NCBI GenBank assembly: GCA_020073705.1
Contig: JAIQES010000024.1
Span: 1 to 60,803 of the forward strand
DNA from: Terriglobia bacterium
GTDB taxonomy: Bacteria > Acidobacteriota > Terriglobia > Acidiferrales > UBA7541
Direction of reading: 5' to 3'
DNA length: 60,803 bases
This document shows, in pieces, positions 26,789-35,176 of the stretch (its first letter is position 1; each line of letters begins with the position of its first letter). The translations under genes were made by a program, and so were the position numbers. Below the pieces are notes generated by a model. The model saw only the letters and a list, made by a program, of their open reading frames with translations, ran no database searches and was not told where the DNA came from.

Positions 26789-26934
26789 CAAGGCCCATCG
26801 CTATTTGATAGCGAAGACGAAATCTTAGGCCGCTGTTAAAAATAGCTTCTGGATCAGTAGCTTCGTCACGGCATTCCCATTTCCAGGATTAGGAAATTAG
26901 TGCTGATATCCACGCGCCACATCTACGCGATTCA

Positions 26935-27300
26935 ATAATTCGCGTCCGGCAAACCATCGCGCGTTAACGGGCGGATCGGCACCGAAATACCGATTCGATC
27001 TGTGTCAGCTGCACGTAGCGCATCCACAGGACGCGGGATCTGCTGCGGCAAGGCTGGAGCGCAGCAAGTGGTGTCCGTCGCGCCATTCCGCACGTTGGAA
27101 TATGGGCTTCGCGGTACGTTGCCCACTGGTCCGACGCTCACGCCTTATATCCGGTTCTTGTTCATCGACTCGCACATTTGCTTGACGCTTCCTTCAGGCT
27201 TCACCTCGCGGCGATAGCCCTTGCGTCAGTGCTACCCTTTACCTCCATCAGTTTCGGTAGAGGATTTGCACCTCCCGGCTGCTGAACATGCCCAGCACAC
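26935..27300 (-). mobile_element. 5' part of a group II intron (domain I), truncated
   Basis: On the minus strand the fragment begins GTGTGCTGGGCATG, matching the GUGYG 5' end of bacterial group II introns. It continues GGGAGGTGCAAATCCTCTACC, then CTGATGGAGGTAAAGG, AACAAGAACCGGATATAAGG, CGTGAGCGTCGGACC and GAAGCCCATATTCC, a domain I ribozyme pattern I recognise. No reverse transcriptase gene or domain V-VI follows, so it is a dead 5' remnant. It ends at 27300, directly at the start of the second soxCD copy. The remaining bases of the 588-base gap show no gene. Confidence 0.65.
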
Positions 27301-27312
27301 AACACAACCTAC

Positions 27313-27341
27313 TTCTTGACATGAATCGAGTTTAGCGCTAG
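27313..27341 (+). promoter_or_regulatory. Candidate promoter, soxC copy 2
   Basis: TTGACA (27313-27318), a 17-base spacer, and TAGCGT (27336-27341). It aligns with the element before copy 1; the -10 match is poor. Confidence 0.35.
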
Positions 27342-27376
27342 CGTCGCGACACGTATTAGCTTAGGAGATTCCCACT

Positions 27377-28759
27377 ATGAATTCCAAGAAGTCTGATCGT
27401 AGAGGATTTTTGAAGGGGAGTGCAGCTCTGGCCGGCTTGGCCGTGGGAGCGATACCGTTCGCGAATGGCAAAGCGCTCGCCGCCGTGGACCAACGCACCA
27501 TCAAGCAGAGCGTTACGCCCGACGAACCCACCATCCAGGATTTGTTATACGGCGGGCGTTCCAGCTACGAGACCAGCGTGTACCGCACCCCCAGTCCGGG
27601 GGCAGGCCTGGCCCAAGTCGGGCTGCGAAACCTCACGCCGCTTCAGGATTCGATGGGAGTCATTACGCCAGCAGCTCTCCATTATGTGGTGGCCCGCGAT
27701 CTCACGCTCCCTAACATTGATCCCCGGACGCACACTTTCATGATTCACGGCATGGTAGACCGTCCCCTGATTTTCACCCTGGAGGAATTGAAGCGCTTCC
27801 CTTCTGTATCCCGAGTTCACTTTTTAGAGTGCACTGGAAACAGCGGCCTATATCACTACAGGGAATGGGTGGAGGACCGCAAAAAAGGCAGGACCGATAT
27901 ATACGCGATCCAAGGCGTTCACGGAAGACTATCTTGCAGTGAATGGACTGGTGTTCCGCTTTCGCTGTTGCTTAAGGAAGCCGGCGTGCAAAAACAGGCC
28001 AAGTGGCTGATTGCCGAAGGGAACGACATCGGACGGCATGCCAAGAGTATTCCGCTGGCCAAGGCAATGGACGACATCATCGTGGCCTATGGCCAAAATG
28101 GCGAGGCGCTGCGGCGCGAACAGGGTTATCCATTGAGGCTGGTCGTTCCCGGTTTCCAAGGGGTCAACAACGTGAAGTTCATAAGGAGCATCAAGGTAGT
28201 GGACGAGCCTTACTATCTTAGGCCGGAAATCAGCGCCTACACCAATTTGCACCCGAACGGCAAGGCGAGCTGGTACGAATCTCAAGTCGGACCGAAGTCC
28301 TTAATCACCTTCCCATCGGACGCGCACCATCTGCCGGAGCGCGGCTTGTATGAGATTTCCGGCATTGCTTGGTGCGGTAGAGGCGCGATCCGCAGAGTGG
28401 AGGTAAGCACCGACGGCGGGAAGACCTGGAAGGATGCACGCCTTCAGCAGCCGATATTTCGAAAGGCATGGACGCGATTTCTCCTGGGCTGGAATTGGAA
28501 CGGAACAGAGACTCAGATTATGTCTCGCGCCACAAATGAATACAGTGACATTCAACCGACGATCATGGAGCTAGCCAAACTGTGGGGCAATCAAACAACT
28601 CCCCCCGAACCGGCCAGTGAAATTGCGAGCTTTTGGGAAACCGCGGCAATCTCGCAGTTCCTCAATAATCCGATTCAGATATGGAAAGTGAGCCAAGATG
28701 GGAGCATCCGAGATGGGACGTTCAGCACTTTCAAGATGAACCCTGGCTTGGTCCGGTAG
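27377..28759 (+). CDS. soxC: Sulfite dehydrogenase molybdenum subunit, SoxC-like (copy 2)
   Basis: This 460-residue paralogue of the 24817 gene has a Tat signal (SDRRGFLKGSAALAGLAVGA) and Moco ligand C152 in VHFLECTGNSG. Long shared stretches include DEPTIQDLLYGGRSSYE and SQVGPKSLITFPSDAH. The N-terminal 30-90 region differs most. AGGAG lies about 10 bases before the ATG. The native end appears to be around FSTFKMN; the last residues (PGLVR) are read through a sequence scar in a shifted frame (see 28746-28854). Unlike copy 1 it does not overlap its cytochrome gene. A possible split of substrate or regulation between the copies is inference. Confidence 0.9.
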   Translation: MNSKKSDRRGFLKGSAALAGLAVGAIPFANGKALAAVDQRTIKQSVTPDEPTIQDLLYGGRSSYETSVYRTPSPGAGLAQVGLRNLTPLQDSMGVITPAALHYVVARDLTLPNIDPRTHTFMIHGMVDRPLIFTLEELKRFPSVSRVHFLECTGNSGLYHYREWVEDRKKGRTDIYAIQGVHGRLSCSEWTGVPLSLLLKEAGVQKQAKWLIAEGNDIGRHAKSIPLAKAMDDIIVAYGQNGEALRREQGYPLRLVVPGFQGVNNVKFIRSIKVVDEPYYLRPEISAYTNLHPNGKASWYESQVGPKSLITFPSDAHHLPERGLYEISGIAWCGRGAIRRVEVSTDGGKTWKDARLQQPIFRKAWTRFLLGWNWNGTETQIMSRATNEYSDIQPTIMELAKLWGNQTTPPEPASEIASFWETAAISQFLNNPIQIWKVSQDGSIRDGTFSTFKMNPGLVR

Positions 28760-28854
28760 AGGTGCGATCAACGGAGTGAAAGTAAGCACTGACTCGGAAC
28801 AATCTCAATAATCCGATTCAGATATAGAGAGTGAGCAAGGTGGGAGCGTCCAAG
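28746..28854 (+). pseudogene. Scar made of two soxC fragments
   Basis: The bases from 28746 (GCTTGGTCCGGTAGAGGTGC) match soxC copy 2 at 28367 onward (W-C-G-R-G-A-I region, with WSGRGAINGVKVSTD here). From 28804 they jump to a match with 28661 onward (LNNPIQI...). This is the remains of another soxC, internally deleted, still placed directly ahead of the cytochrome start as in copy 1. It has stops in frame and cannot be functional. Confidence 0.7.
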
Positions 28855-29469
28855 ATGCGATGTACAACTTTTTCAAGAGCTAATTTTCTGCTGCCGATGA
28901 TGGCTCTGTTGGCGTGCGGGGCAGCCATGGCGCAGTCCCCTACATATAAGTTGGGGAGGACGCCGACTGAGGCAGAATTTCGCGAGTGGGATACTGTTGT
29001 AGGCGCCAAGGGAAAGGAGCTCCCTCCCGGAAGCGGAACCTCCAAGGAAGGCGCGCCGATCTATGCCGCTCAGTGTGCTGTTTGTCATGGAAAGAACGGA
29101 GAGGGTGTGTTCCCGTACCGGCCTTTGGTGGGAGGCATAGGCACAATCAACACTCCTACCCCTAAATTAACGGTGGGGAGCTATTCGCCGTATGCGACGA
29201 CGATTTGGGACTTCATCAACCGCGCCATGCCCAAGTATGCGCCGAGGACCCTCAGCGCAGACGATGTCTACGCTCTGACCGCCTTTATCCTCGCTAAGAA
29301 CGGCATCATTAAAGAGACCGATGTCATGGACAAGAACAGTCTGCTGGAAGTCCAAATGCCAAATCGTAATGGATTCTTTCCTGTACCCCCACAATCAGTG
29401 CCGGATAAGGACCGCTCTTGGTTCCCCTATTGGAATCAAGCCCCAGGGTGGAAACCTGCGGCGAAATGA
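28855..29469 (+). CDS. Exported c-type cytochrome, SoxD-like partner (copy 2)
   Basis: This 204-residue mono-haem cytochrome is a paralogue of the 26159 gene. It has a signal peptide (NFLLPMMALLACGAAMAQ), CAVCHGKNGEG, and a possible axial Met in NRAMPKYAPR. The C-terminal half is nearly identical in pattern (ALTAFILAKNGIIKETDVMD). The start at 28855 is the ATGCGA that aligns with the start in copy 1; a GTG at 28831 is in frame. It presumably takes electrons from the Mo subunit encoded 95 bases upstream. Confidence 0.87.
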   Translation: MRCTTFSRANFLLPMMALLACGAAMAQSPTYKLGRTPTEAEFREWDTVVGAKGKELPPGSGTSKEGAPIYAAQCAVCHGKNGEGVFPYRPLVGGIGTINTPTPKLTVGSYSPYATTIWDFINRAMPKYAPRTLSADDVYALTAFILAKNGIIKETDVMDKNSLLEVQMPNRNGFFPVPPQSVPDKDRSWFPYWNQAPGWKPAAK

Positions 29470-29628
29470 CAAGGCCTTCGCTGTTTGATGGGAAGGATGA
29501 AATCTTAGGCCGCTGTTAAAAATAACTTCCGAATCAGTAGCTTCGTCACGGCATTGCCATTTCCAGGATTTGGAAATTAGCGCTAATATCCCCCGTCAGC
29601 ACAAGTTTTTTCTATTGCTCGGCCATGT

Positions 29629-29757
29629 TGGAGCGTTCGGCGCGAACAAGTCTGTGCCGGACTGCGCGGTGCTCGCGTCGAGATGGAATGCCGACTCGAT
29701 GGCTCGCACTGGCTGCGCTACCGTAGTCGCTACCTGCCACTGTTCATCGGAGTGACC
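29629..29757 (+). pseudogene. Possible transposase C-terminal remnant
   Basis: One frame reads WSVRREQVCAGLRGARVEME and CRLDGSHWLRYRSRYLPL. That resembles the C-terminal 'LDGS-x-RYRxRYL' region of some insertion-sequence transposases. No start, catalytic core or inverted repeats are present. The rest of the 517-base gap (29470-29986) is otherwise featureless, apart from the copied tail of the soxCD duplication at its left edge. Confidence 0.4.
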
Positions 29758-29986
29758 GATGCGGGGGGCGAATTTACTGGCTTCCCCTTGGAGTTTATCT
29801 CGATGTACTATTTTTGGCGGAATTTCCAGAACATCTGTGGGAGAATGCTGATCGCTTGCGGGAATTCCATTGCTTACAGGACAGTGTTATGTTTTTTTGG
29901 CAGGATCCCGGGGTCGCCTGGTATGATGTCGACCCGTTAACTCAGGCCGAATATGGGATCTTTGGGGGGCGAGGCAGCAACCCGAG

Positions 29987-30463
29987 ATGAAGAGTCCTCT
30001 GAATTTGAGCCGCGCTTTCCTATTGAAACTTGAGCTGCACAGTCATCCCAAATTGCTCTGTGTCGTGCGTGGCGCGATGGAACCGTTGATGGAAATGTTG
30101 GGGTTTTCCGAGTCAGAGTGCAGAGCAATCATTCGTGCGGTTGACGAGGCGCTGTCGAATATCATGCGACACTCTTATCACGGCCGCCTGGACCAGGTAA
30201 TCGACGTTTTGTGCAGGCGTGTCCAGCGACGCGCTCATGCGGAGACCGGCCAGGGAGTCGAAATTCTAATGTTTGATCGTGGACCGGCAATTGATCTGGC
30301 TAAATTACATGGCCGGCCATTAGACGAGATAAGGCCTGGTGGATTAGGATTACATCTAATACGGGACACTATGGACAGCGTCGAGTACACACGCACGGGA
30401 CGTTTTAATCGCCTCCGAATGGTGAAATATGTTCGACCTTCGAAGCGGGGCCCGAATCCGTAA
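29987..30463 (+). CDS. RsbW-like serine-protein kinase / anti-sigma factor
   Basis: This 158-residue GHKL ATPase of the RsbW/SpoIIAB type has an N-box in AVDEALSNIMRHSYHG (residues 50-65), a G1-box FDRGPAIDLA and a G2-like GGLGLHLIRDTMDSVEY. RsbW-type proteins bind and phosphorylate a STAS-domain partner on serine. Just such a partner starts at 30477, the two being separated by 13 bases and continuous with a lipid-transporter operon. The ATG at 29987 is used; no strong ribosome-binding site is evident. The target (sigma factor or STAS/Mla) is inferred from position only. Confidence 0.85.
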   Translation: MKSPLNLSRAFLLKLELHSHPKLLCVVRGAMEPLMEMLGFSESECRAIIRAVDEALSNIMRHSYHGRLDQVIDVLCRRVQRRAHAETGQGVEILMFDRGPAIDLAKLHGRPLDEIRPGGLGLHLIRDTMDSVEYTRTGRFNRLRMVKYVRPSKRGPNP

Positions 30464-30476
30464 GGGAGAAGTCATC

Positions 30477-30809
30477 GTGAAGATTTCTGCTCGTCGACTC
30501 GATCAGACAACGATTTTCGATGTATCCGGAGACATAGATATGTCGAATTCGCTGGAAGTCAGGAAGGCCCTGTTGGGCGAGATCCGGGAAGCCAAAAAAT
30601 CTCGCGTCGTTCTAAATCTAACCGATGTAAGGTATATCGATAGCTCGGGCGTGGCCTCACTGGTGGAAGGCCTCAAGGCGTCTCGGGAATCGGGGTCACG
30701 CTTTGTCCTTTTTGGATTGAGCGCTTCGGCGCGTGAAGTATTGAAGATTTCACGCTTACTGAAACTTTTCGAGATCTACGACGACGAAGGGCAGGCAATG
30801 AGCGCCTAA
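30477..30809 (+). CDS. STAS-domain anti-sigma antagonist, MlaB-like
   Basis: This 110-residue single STAS domain has a phosphorylatable-serine motif of the SpoIIAA type in VRYIDSSGVASLVEG; serines lie about at residues 59-60. E. coli MlaB is a STAS subunit of the MlaFEDB lipid transporter. Here the STAS gene is followed 46 bases later by mlaE, mlaF and mlaD. GGGAGA lies 6-9 bases before the GTG at 30477, so that start was preferred over the longer open frame from 30429, which would overlap the RsbW gene. It may act as MlaB, as an RsbV-like antagonist, or both. Confidence 0.85.
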   Translation: MKISARRLDQTTIFDVSGDIDMSNSLEVRKALLGEIREAKKSRVVLNLTDVRYIDSSGVASLVEGLKASRESGSRFVLFGLSASAREVLKISRLLKLFEIYDDEGQAMSA

Positions 30810-30855
30810 AAGTCGTCTATTTGGCAAGACAGATCGCGGCGTTGCAGAAAACGGC

Positions 30856-31653
30856 ATGGAATTCTTTTCTCAAATCGGCGCGGGCGTCACAAATGGCCTC
30901 GCCTATATCGGTTCACTCGCATCGCTGGGAGGCCGAGCTCTTTACTACGGCTTTGCGGGACCATTCCAAGGGAAACCGCCGCGTTTAGGAAGCGCTACCT
31001 CGCAGGCGATGGAAGTCGGGGTCCGCGCTTTGCCCATTCTTTCCCTGATTACATTTTTCATCGGCTTGATTCTGGCGTTGCAGAGCGCGAATGAGCTCGC
31101 CAAGTTAGGCGCCATGAACCTCGTGGCGAAAGCTGTCGCCTTGTCAATGACACGAGAACTCGGCCCGTTGATTACCGCCATCGTGGTCATCGGTCGCTCG
31201 GGCTCTGCGTTTGCCGCGGAGATTGGAACCATGAAGATTACCGAAGAAATCGACGCGCTGGAAACGATGGCAATTAGTCCGATTCATTTCCTCGTCACCC
31301 CGAAATTTCTAGCCATGATCGTGATGCTACCCTGTCTGACGATATGGGCAAATACCATGGGCATTTTAGGCGGAGCGTTGTTCGGCGTCACTCAGGCGGA
31401 TTTCACCTTCGGGCGTTACATTCAGACAACCATCGAGTCGCTCTACCTGCGGGACATTACTTCGGGACTGATCAAGAGTGTGATGTTCGGCGCCACGATC
31501 ACGGCGGTGGGATGTTTGGAAGGATTATCGACGGGCACAGGGGCGGAGCAAGTGGGCCGCTCCACAACAAGAGCGGTAGTGATGTCAATCTTGCTCGTTG
31601 TGGTAGTGGATCTGGTCTTTACGGGAGTATTTTTCTTCACCGGCAATCGATAG
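30856..31653 (+). CDS. mlaE: MlaE-family ABC transporter permease
   Basis: This 265-residue integral membrane protein of the MlaE/YrbE family has about five or six hydrophobic segments. The motif RELGPLITAIVVIGRSGSAFAAEIGTMKITEEIDALE is the family signature. It forms the membrane part of the inner-membrane phospholipid transporter together with the ATPase and MCE protein encoded next. It starts 46 bases after the STAS gene and ends 16 bases before mlaF. No odd features. Confidence 0.93.
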   Translation: MEFFSQIGAGVTNGLAYIGSLASLGGRALYYGFAGPFQGKPPRLGSATSQAMEVGVRALPILSLITFFIGLILALQSANELAKLGAMNLVAKAVALSMTRELGPLITAIVVIGRSGSAFAAEIGTMKITEEIDALETMAISPIHFLVTPKFLAMIVMLPCLTIWANTMGILGGALFGVTQADFTFGRYIQTTIESLYLRDITSGLIKSVMFGATITAVGCLEGLSTGTGAEQVGRSTTRAVVMSILLVVVVDLVFTGVFFFTGNR

Positions 31654-31669
31654 CTTTCTGGAGACGTCA

Positions 31670-32500
31670 ATGGATAAGGAAAATGCGAATGCAAGCCCGT
31701 CCACAGCCGCTATCTCAGTGCGAGACCTCCGTGTGAGCTATGGAGAAAGGGAAATTCTGCATGGCATTAACTTTGACGTTACACGCGGCGAAACGCTAGT
31801 CATCCTGGGAGGGTCCGGTTCCGGCAAGAGCACGCTTTTGAGGACCCTGGTGGGATTAGAAAAACCCACCTCGGGCCAGGTATGGATACAAGGCAAGAAT
31901 ATGGCGGCGATTTCAGAGGCAGAACTGCACGAGATCCGAAAAAAGACCGGGATGTCATTTCAAGGCGGAGCCCTGTTTGGCTCGATGACAGTCGGCGAGA
32001 ATGTAGCTCTGCCGCTCCGGGAACACACACAATTAGAGGATTCCACAATCGGAATTATGTTGCGGCTCAAGCTGGAACAGGTCGGGCTCGCAGGTTTTGA
32101 ATATCACATGCCCTCCCAGCTCAGCGGCGGCATGAAAAAACGCGCTGCAGTTGCGCGGGCTCTGGCGATGGATCCGGAGATTCTTTTTTTTGACGAGCCC
32201 TCGGCTGGACTGGACCCGATCATTGCAGCGGGTATCGACCAGTTGATCTTGGTATTGAAGAAGGCGTTTCGAATGACAATCATTGTCGTTACACATGAAT
32301 TGGCGAGCGCCTATCTCATCGCGGATCGTATGGTGCTGATCGATAAAGGGAATATTGTAGCGATCGGTACCATCGAGGAAATGCGGTCGAGCGTACAACC
32401 ACGGGTACGACAATTTCTGGATCGTGTGCCTGAACCGGACATTGAAGGCGAACTGGATTACTTGCAGACACTCACCGAAGAATACCGGTGGCACAGATGA
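31670..32500 (+). CDS. mlaF: MlaF-type ABC transporter ATPase
   Basis: This 276-residue ABC ATPase has Walker A GGSGSGKSTLL, signature LSGGMKKRAAVARAL and Walker B ILFFDEPSAGLDP. Like MlaF it carries a C-terminal extension (about 30 residues past the family core), which in E. coli contacts MlaB. It energises lipid transfer between inner and outer membranes. It starts 16 bases after mlaE; the MCE gene follows after 24 bases. Confidence 0.93.
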   Translation: MDKENANASPSTAAISVRDLRVSYGEREILHGINFDVTRGETLVILGGSGSGKSTLLRTLVGLEKPTSGQVWIQGKNMAAISEAELHEIRKKTGMSFQGGALFGSMTVGENVALPLREHTQLEDSTIGIMLRLKLEQVGLAGFEYHMPSQLSGGMKKRAAVARALAMDPEILFFDEPSAGLDPIIAAGIDQLILVLKKAFRMTIIVVTHELASAYLIADRMVLIDKGNIVAIGTIEEMRSSVQPRVRQFLDRVPEPDIEGELDYLQTLTEEYRWHR

Positions 32501-32524
32501 ATACCTCGGAAACACAGGAGCATT

Positions 32525-33490
32525 ATGAAACCAAAACGCGAGCAGGCGCTGGTAGGGCTGTTTGTGCTGATCGCAGGAGGCATCCTCGTGGCTGCAGTTC
32601 TCAGTATCAATGGGGGGGTTGGCCACGCGGTCAAGCTCTATCATGCTAATTTTAAATTTGCGGGCGGGCTGGAACCAGGAGCTACGGTGCGCTATTCGGG
32701 CGGTCCAAAGGTGGGACGGGTAGAGAGTGTACGTGTTGATTTACACGATCCTTCCGAAATCGATCTGACGTTCAGCGTGCGATCAGATTTGGCCGTAAAG
32801 ACAGACAGTAAGGTGAAAATCATGAGCCTGAGCCCGCTCGGCGATAATCACCTGGAACTTCTTCCCGGATCGGCCCAGGCGCGTAACGCCCCGGAAGGCT
32901 CTTTACTTGCTTCCCAGAATTACGTTGACTTTAATGCTATTGCAGATCAGATAAACAATCTCGCACCGCAAGCGCAACAATTACTTCGCACCCTGGACGA
33001 CCGAGCGACTGAACTCAAAGTGACGCTGAATCGGGTCAACGATCTGTTAAATGACCGGAACCGGTCCAATCTTTCGGCCACACTGGCGGAGAGCCGCGGA
33101 ATGATTGCGGATTCCCGGCCGCGGGTACAGTCGGCGCTTGAGCACGTGAATACCTTGAGCGAGAAAATGGAGCCTTTAATCCAAGACTTCCGAAAGAACT
33201 CCGCGGAAGCAAATGAAGTCTTGACGCACGTCGATGCAATGATCGGTGAGGAGCGGCCGGAGGTTCGTCAGGCCGTGCACGAACTTCAGGGCACATTAAA
33301 GTCTCTGGCCGAACTGACAGGGCGGTTCAACCAGACAATGGACGTGAACTCGGAAAACCTCGATCAGCTTCTTGATAACCTGATCCATGTCACCGAGAAC
33401 CTGAAAGAGTTTACGGATACCATTAAAACCCGCCCATATACGCTGATTCGAGCGGCCAGTCCGCCCGAGCATAAAACGGGCGGGCAATAA
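32525..33490 (+). CDS. mlaD: MlaD-family MCE-domain lipid-binding protein
   Basis: This 321-residue protein has one N-terminal transmembrane helix (ALVGLFVLIAGGILVAAVL). An MCE domain follows (FKFAGGLEPGATVRYSGGPKVGRVESV onward). Then comes a long helical coiled region of about 150 residues, of a kind thought to form the lipid tunnel in other MCE proteins. It is longer than E. coli MlaD (about 183) and closer to acidobacterial/plant TGD2-like forms. It is encoded in the middle of the mla operon. Confidence 0.92.
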   Translation: MKPKREQALVGLFVLIAGGILVAAVLSINGGVGHAVKLYHANFKFAGGLEPGATVRYSGGPKVGRVESVRVDLHDPSEIDLTFSVRSDLAVKTDSKVKIMSLSPLGDNHLELLPGSAQARNAPEGSLLASQNYVDFNAIADQINNLAPQAQQLLRTLDDRATELKVTLNRVNDLLNDRNRSNLSATLAESRGMIADSRPRVQSALEHVNTLSEKMEPLIQDFRKNSAEANEVLTHVDAMIGEERPEVRQAVHELQGTLKSLAELTGRFNQTMDVNSENLDQLLDNLIHVTENLKEFTDTIKTRPYTLIRAASPPEHKTGGQ

Positions 33491-33566
33491 TAAAGCAGAA
33501 GGGGCAAGGTCATCATGAGGAAACGAACTCTGATCTGCGGACAACCGCAACGACAGGGAGTTGGCA

Positions 33567-34175
33567 ATGAACCGTAAAATCTCTTGGATTGCAGCGCTAT
33601 CTATCGGGCTCGTCACCGGATGCGGAGCTGCGCGGGCCAGCAAGTATTATCAGCTTACCATTCCCGGCGATACGCAGTCCGTGCCAGACCCCAGCCCGCA
33701 CGCCGTAACGTTGCTGCTCGGCCCGCTGAGGGCTTCACACCTATACCGGGAAGATCATATCGTGTATAGCTCGAGCGGCGAGCACATGGGCACGTACGAG
33801 TATCAACGGTGGGCCGAACCCCCTACCGAGATGTTGGCGGAAGTTTTGCTGCGTCAGCTACGCAGCTCAGGACGCTACCGCTCGGTTGATGCTCTGCGCA
33901 GCAATAATCATGGAGATTATATTCTCTACGGCCGTTTGTATGATTTTAAGGAGATTTCCGGTTCGCCACTTTTAACACGCCTTACGATTGATTTGGAATT
34001 GCGCAACACGAAGACCGGCTCGACGGTTTGGACCCACTATTACTCGCACGACGAGCCAGTGGCAGGGAAAGATATATCGGCGGTTGTTGCCGCACTAGAC
34101 CGCAATGCCCAGCGTGGTGTAGGTGACGTAATATCGAGCCTGGACCAATATTTCTCAACGCATCATGGGGATTAG
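33567..34175 (+). CDS. ABC-transport auxiliary lipoprotein (PqiC-like)
   Basis: This 202-residue lipoprotein has the signal and lipobox AALSIGLVTGCGAAR with Cys near residue 20. The YYQLTIPGDTQ and SHLYREDHIVYSSSGEH segments recall the ABC-type transport auxiliary (PqiC/YmbA) domain found with MCE transporters. AGGGAG lies 6 bases ahead of ATG 33567; a TTG at 33561 is also in frame. It is last in the mla operon. A role in outer-membrane docking of the MCE tunnel is inferred from PqiC. Confidence 0.82.
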   Translation: MNRKISWIAALSIGLVTGCGAARASKYYQLTIPGDTQSVPDPSPHAVTLLLGPLRASHLYREDHIVYSSSGEHMGTYEYQRWAEPPTEMLAEVLLRQLRSSGRYRSVDALRSNNHGDYILYGRLYDFKEISGSPLLTRLTIDLELRNTKTGSTVWTHYYSHDEPVAGKDISAVVAALDRNAQRGVGDVISSLDQYFSTHHGD

Positions 34176-34292
34176 GACCGCTTGCCCTTTGTGAGTCCGC
34201 TGCGATGATTGTCTGAACTACGGGCAGAAGAAGCGTATGCTGCGCCAGCCGCCGAATCGGGAATTCCGGTTCAAAGCATCGCTAGTGAACCG

Positions 34293-34334
34293 GGCCGCAA
34301 GGAAGATGCGCTCCTCCTTGCGGCCTTTCTATTT
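34293..34334 (+). terminator. Strong terminator of the mla operon
   Basis: An 11-base stem GGCCGCAAGGA/TCCTTGCGGCC with an 11-base loop is followed by TTTCTATTT. It comes 120 bases after the lipoprotein gene. The rest of the gap to 34580 is open in one frame but has no start or coding pattern. Confidence 0.75.
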
Positions 34335-34579
34335 ATGCCCGCAGGCCGTTGCTCGGCGCGAATATTCTTTTGTGCTTCCACTATTGGCCTTCCTCTGGTA
34401 CCGTGACTGTCTCTTCGACGCCACGAGGGGCCGTGTGCGAGGGTTTGGGGCGATTCGAACCGCTGGAGTCGCTTGCAGAACACGTGGAACAGGCGTCGGG
34501 CCCCGGTTGGCGTGGCGATCTGCGTGAAACGATCCTTGCAGTCGGCGCAGCTAACCAGGTCCGGAGAAGGAACAAACTG

Positions 34580-35176
34580 ATGAAAACTAGGAGTGCGCAT
34601 ATCAATCCAGGAGTGTCCAGCAACCGATGGGAAATTGTCAGGCGGTCGCTGCGGCTGACCGGTCTGCTCGTTTTTGCCGTCGCGGTGGTTCTCGCTGCGA
34701 CTACTGCCCCGGTGTTCAGTCGGCAGCCTTCCACTCCGCAGGCTTCTCAAAGCACCTCGATCCCAAACGTCAAGTGCGTCGTCGGCCTCGAGAACATCAA
34801 GCCTAACACCAGAGGCACTCTCAGCTTGCTGCCCACGGGGCTGGAATTTGCGACCGACAAGAATAAGGTTGACATCAGCACCGCTTCGATCCAGGACATT
34901 TTTACCGGCCAGGAGAGCAGGCAGGACGTCAGCGGCGCGGGTGGCACACTGGTCAAAGCAGCCATCCCTTATGGAGGCGGACGGATCGTGAGTCTGTTCT
35001 CGCACGGGGTGGAGGTCCTCACCGTGGAATACGTGGACTCGAATGGAGGCTTTCACGGAACCATCTTCGTGCTTGCTGCTGGTAAGGCCACTGTGTTCAA
35101 GAATCAACTCGTTGCGCAGGGCGCGAAAGTCACCACTCACGTGGAACCGCCGGAACCGAAGGAGCAGAGACCATGA
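34580..35176 (+). CDS. Membrane-anchored/exported protein, unknown function
   Basis: This 198-residue protein has a basic head and one hydrophobic helix (SLRLTGLLVFAVAVVLAATTA, about 26-46), either a signal peptide or anchor. A beta-rich domain follows, with VVGLENIKPNTRGTLSLLP and GTIFVLAAGKATVFKNQL. It is not a family I recognise. The frame is open upstream to 34349, but ATG 34580 has AGAAGGA before it and starts the signal segment. The next gene overlaps by 4 bases (ATGA), so they are coupled. Confidence 0.7.
   Translation: MKTRSAHINPGVSSNRWEIVRRSLRLTGLLVFAVAVVLAATTAPVFSRQPSTPQASQSTSIPNVKCVVGLENIKPNTRGTLSLLPTGLEFATDKNKVDISTASIQDIFTGQESRQDVSGAGGTLVKAAIPYGGGRIVSLFSHGVEVLTVEYVDSNGGFHGTIFVLAAGKATVFKNQLVAQGAKVTTHVEPPEPKEQRP

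Larger units (their letters stand above)
24750..26911 (+). repeat. Copy 1 of the duplicated soxCD-like unit
   Basis: This segment matches 27307-29592, starting at TACTTCTTGACATGAAT upstream of soxC and ending about 120 bases after the cytochrome gene, near GGAAATTAG. Similarity covers promoter, both genes and the downstream non-coding tail, with substitutions scattered across it. It is therefore an old tandem duplication. Confidence 0.8.
27307..29592 (+). repeat. Copy 2 of the duplicated soxCD-like unit
   Basis: This is the counterpart of 24750-26911. Promoter, both genes and the downstream non-coding tail align, but this copy carries an extra 110-130 base scar between the two genes. Confidence 0.8.
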
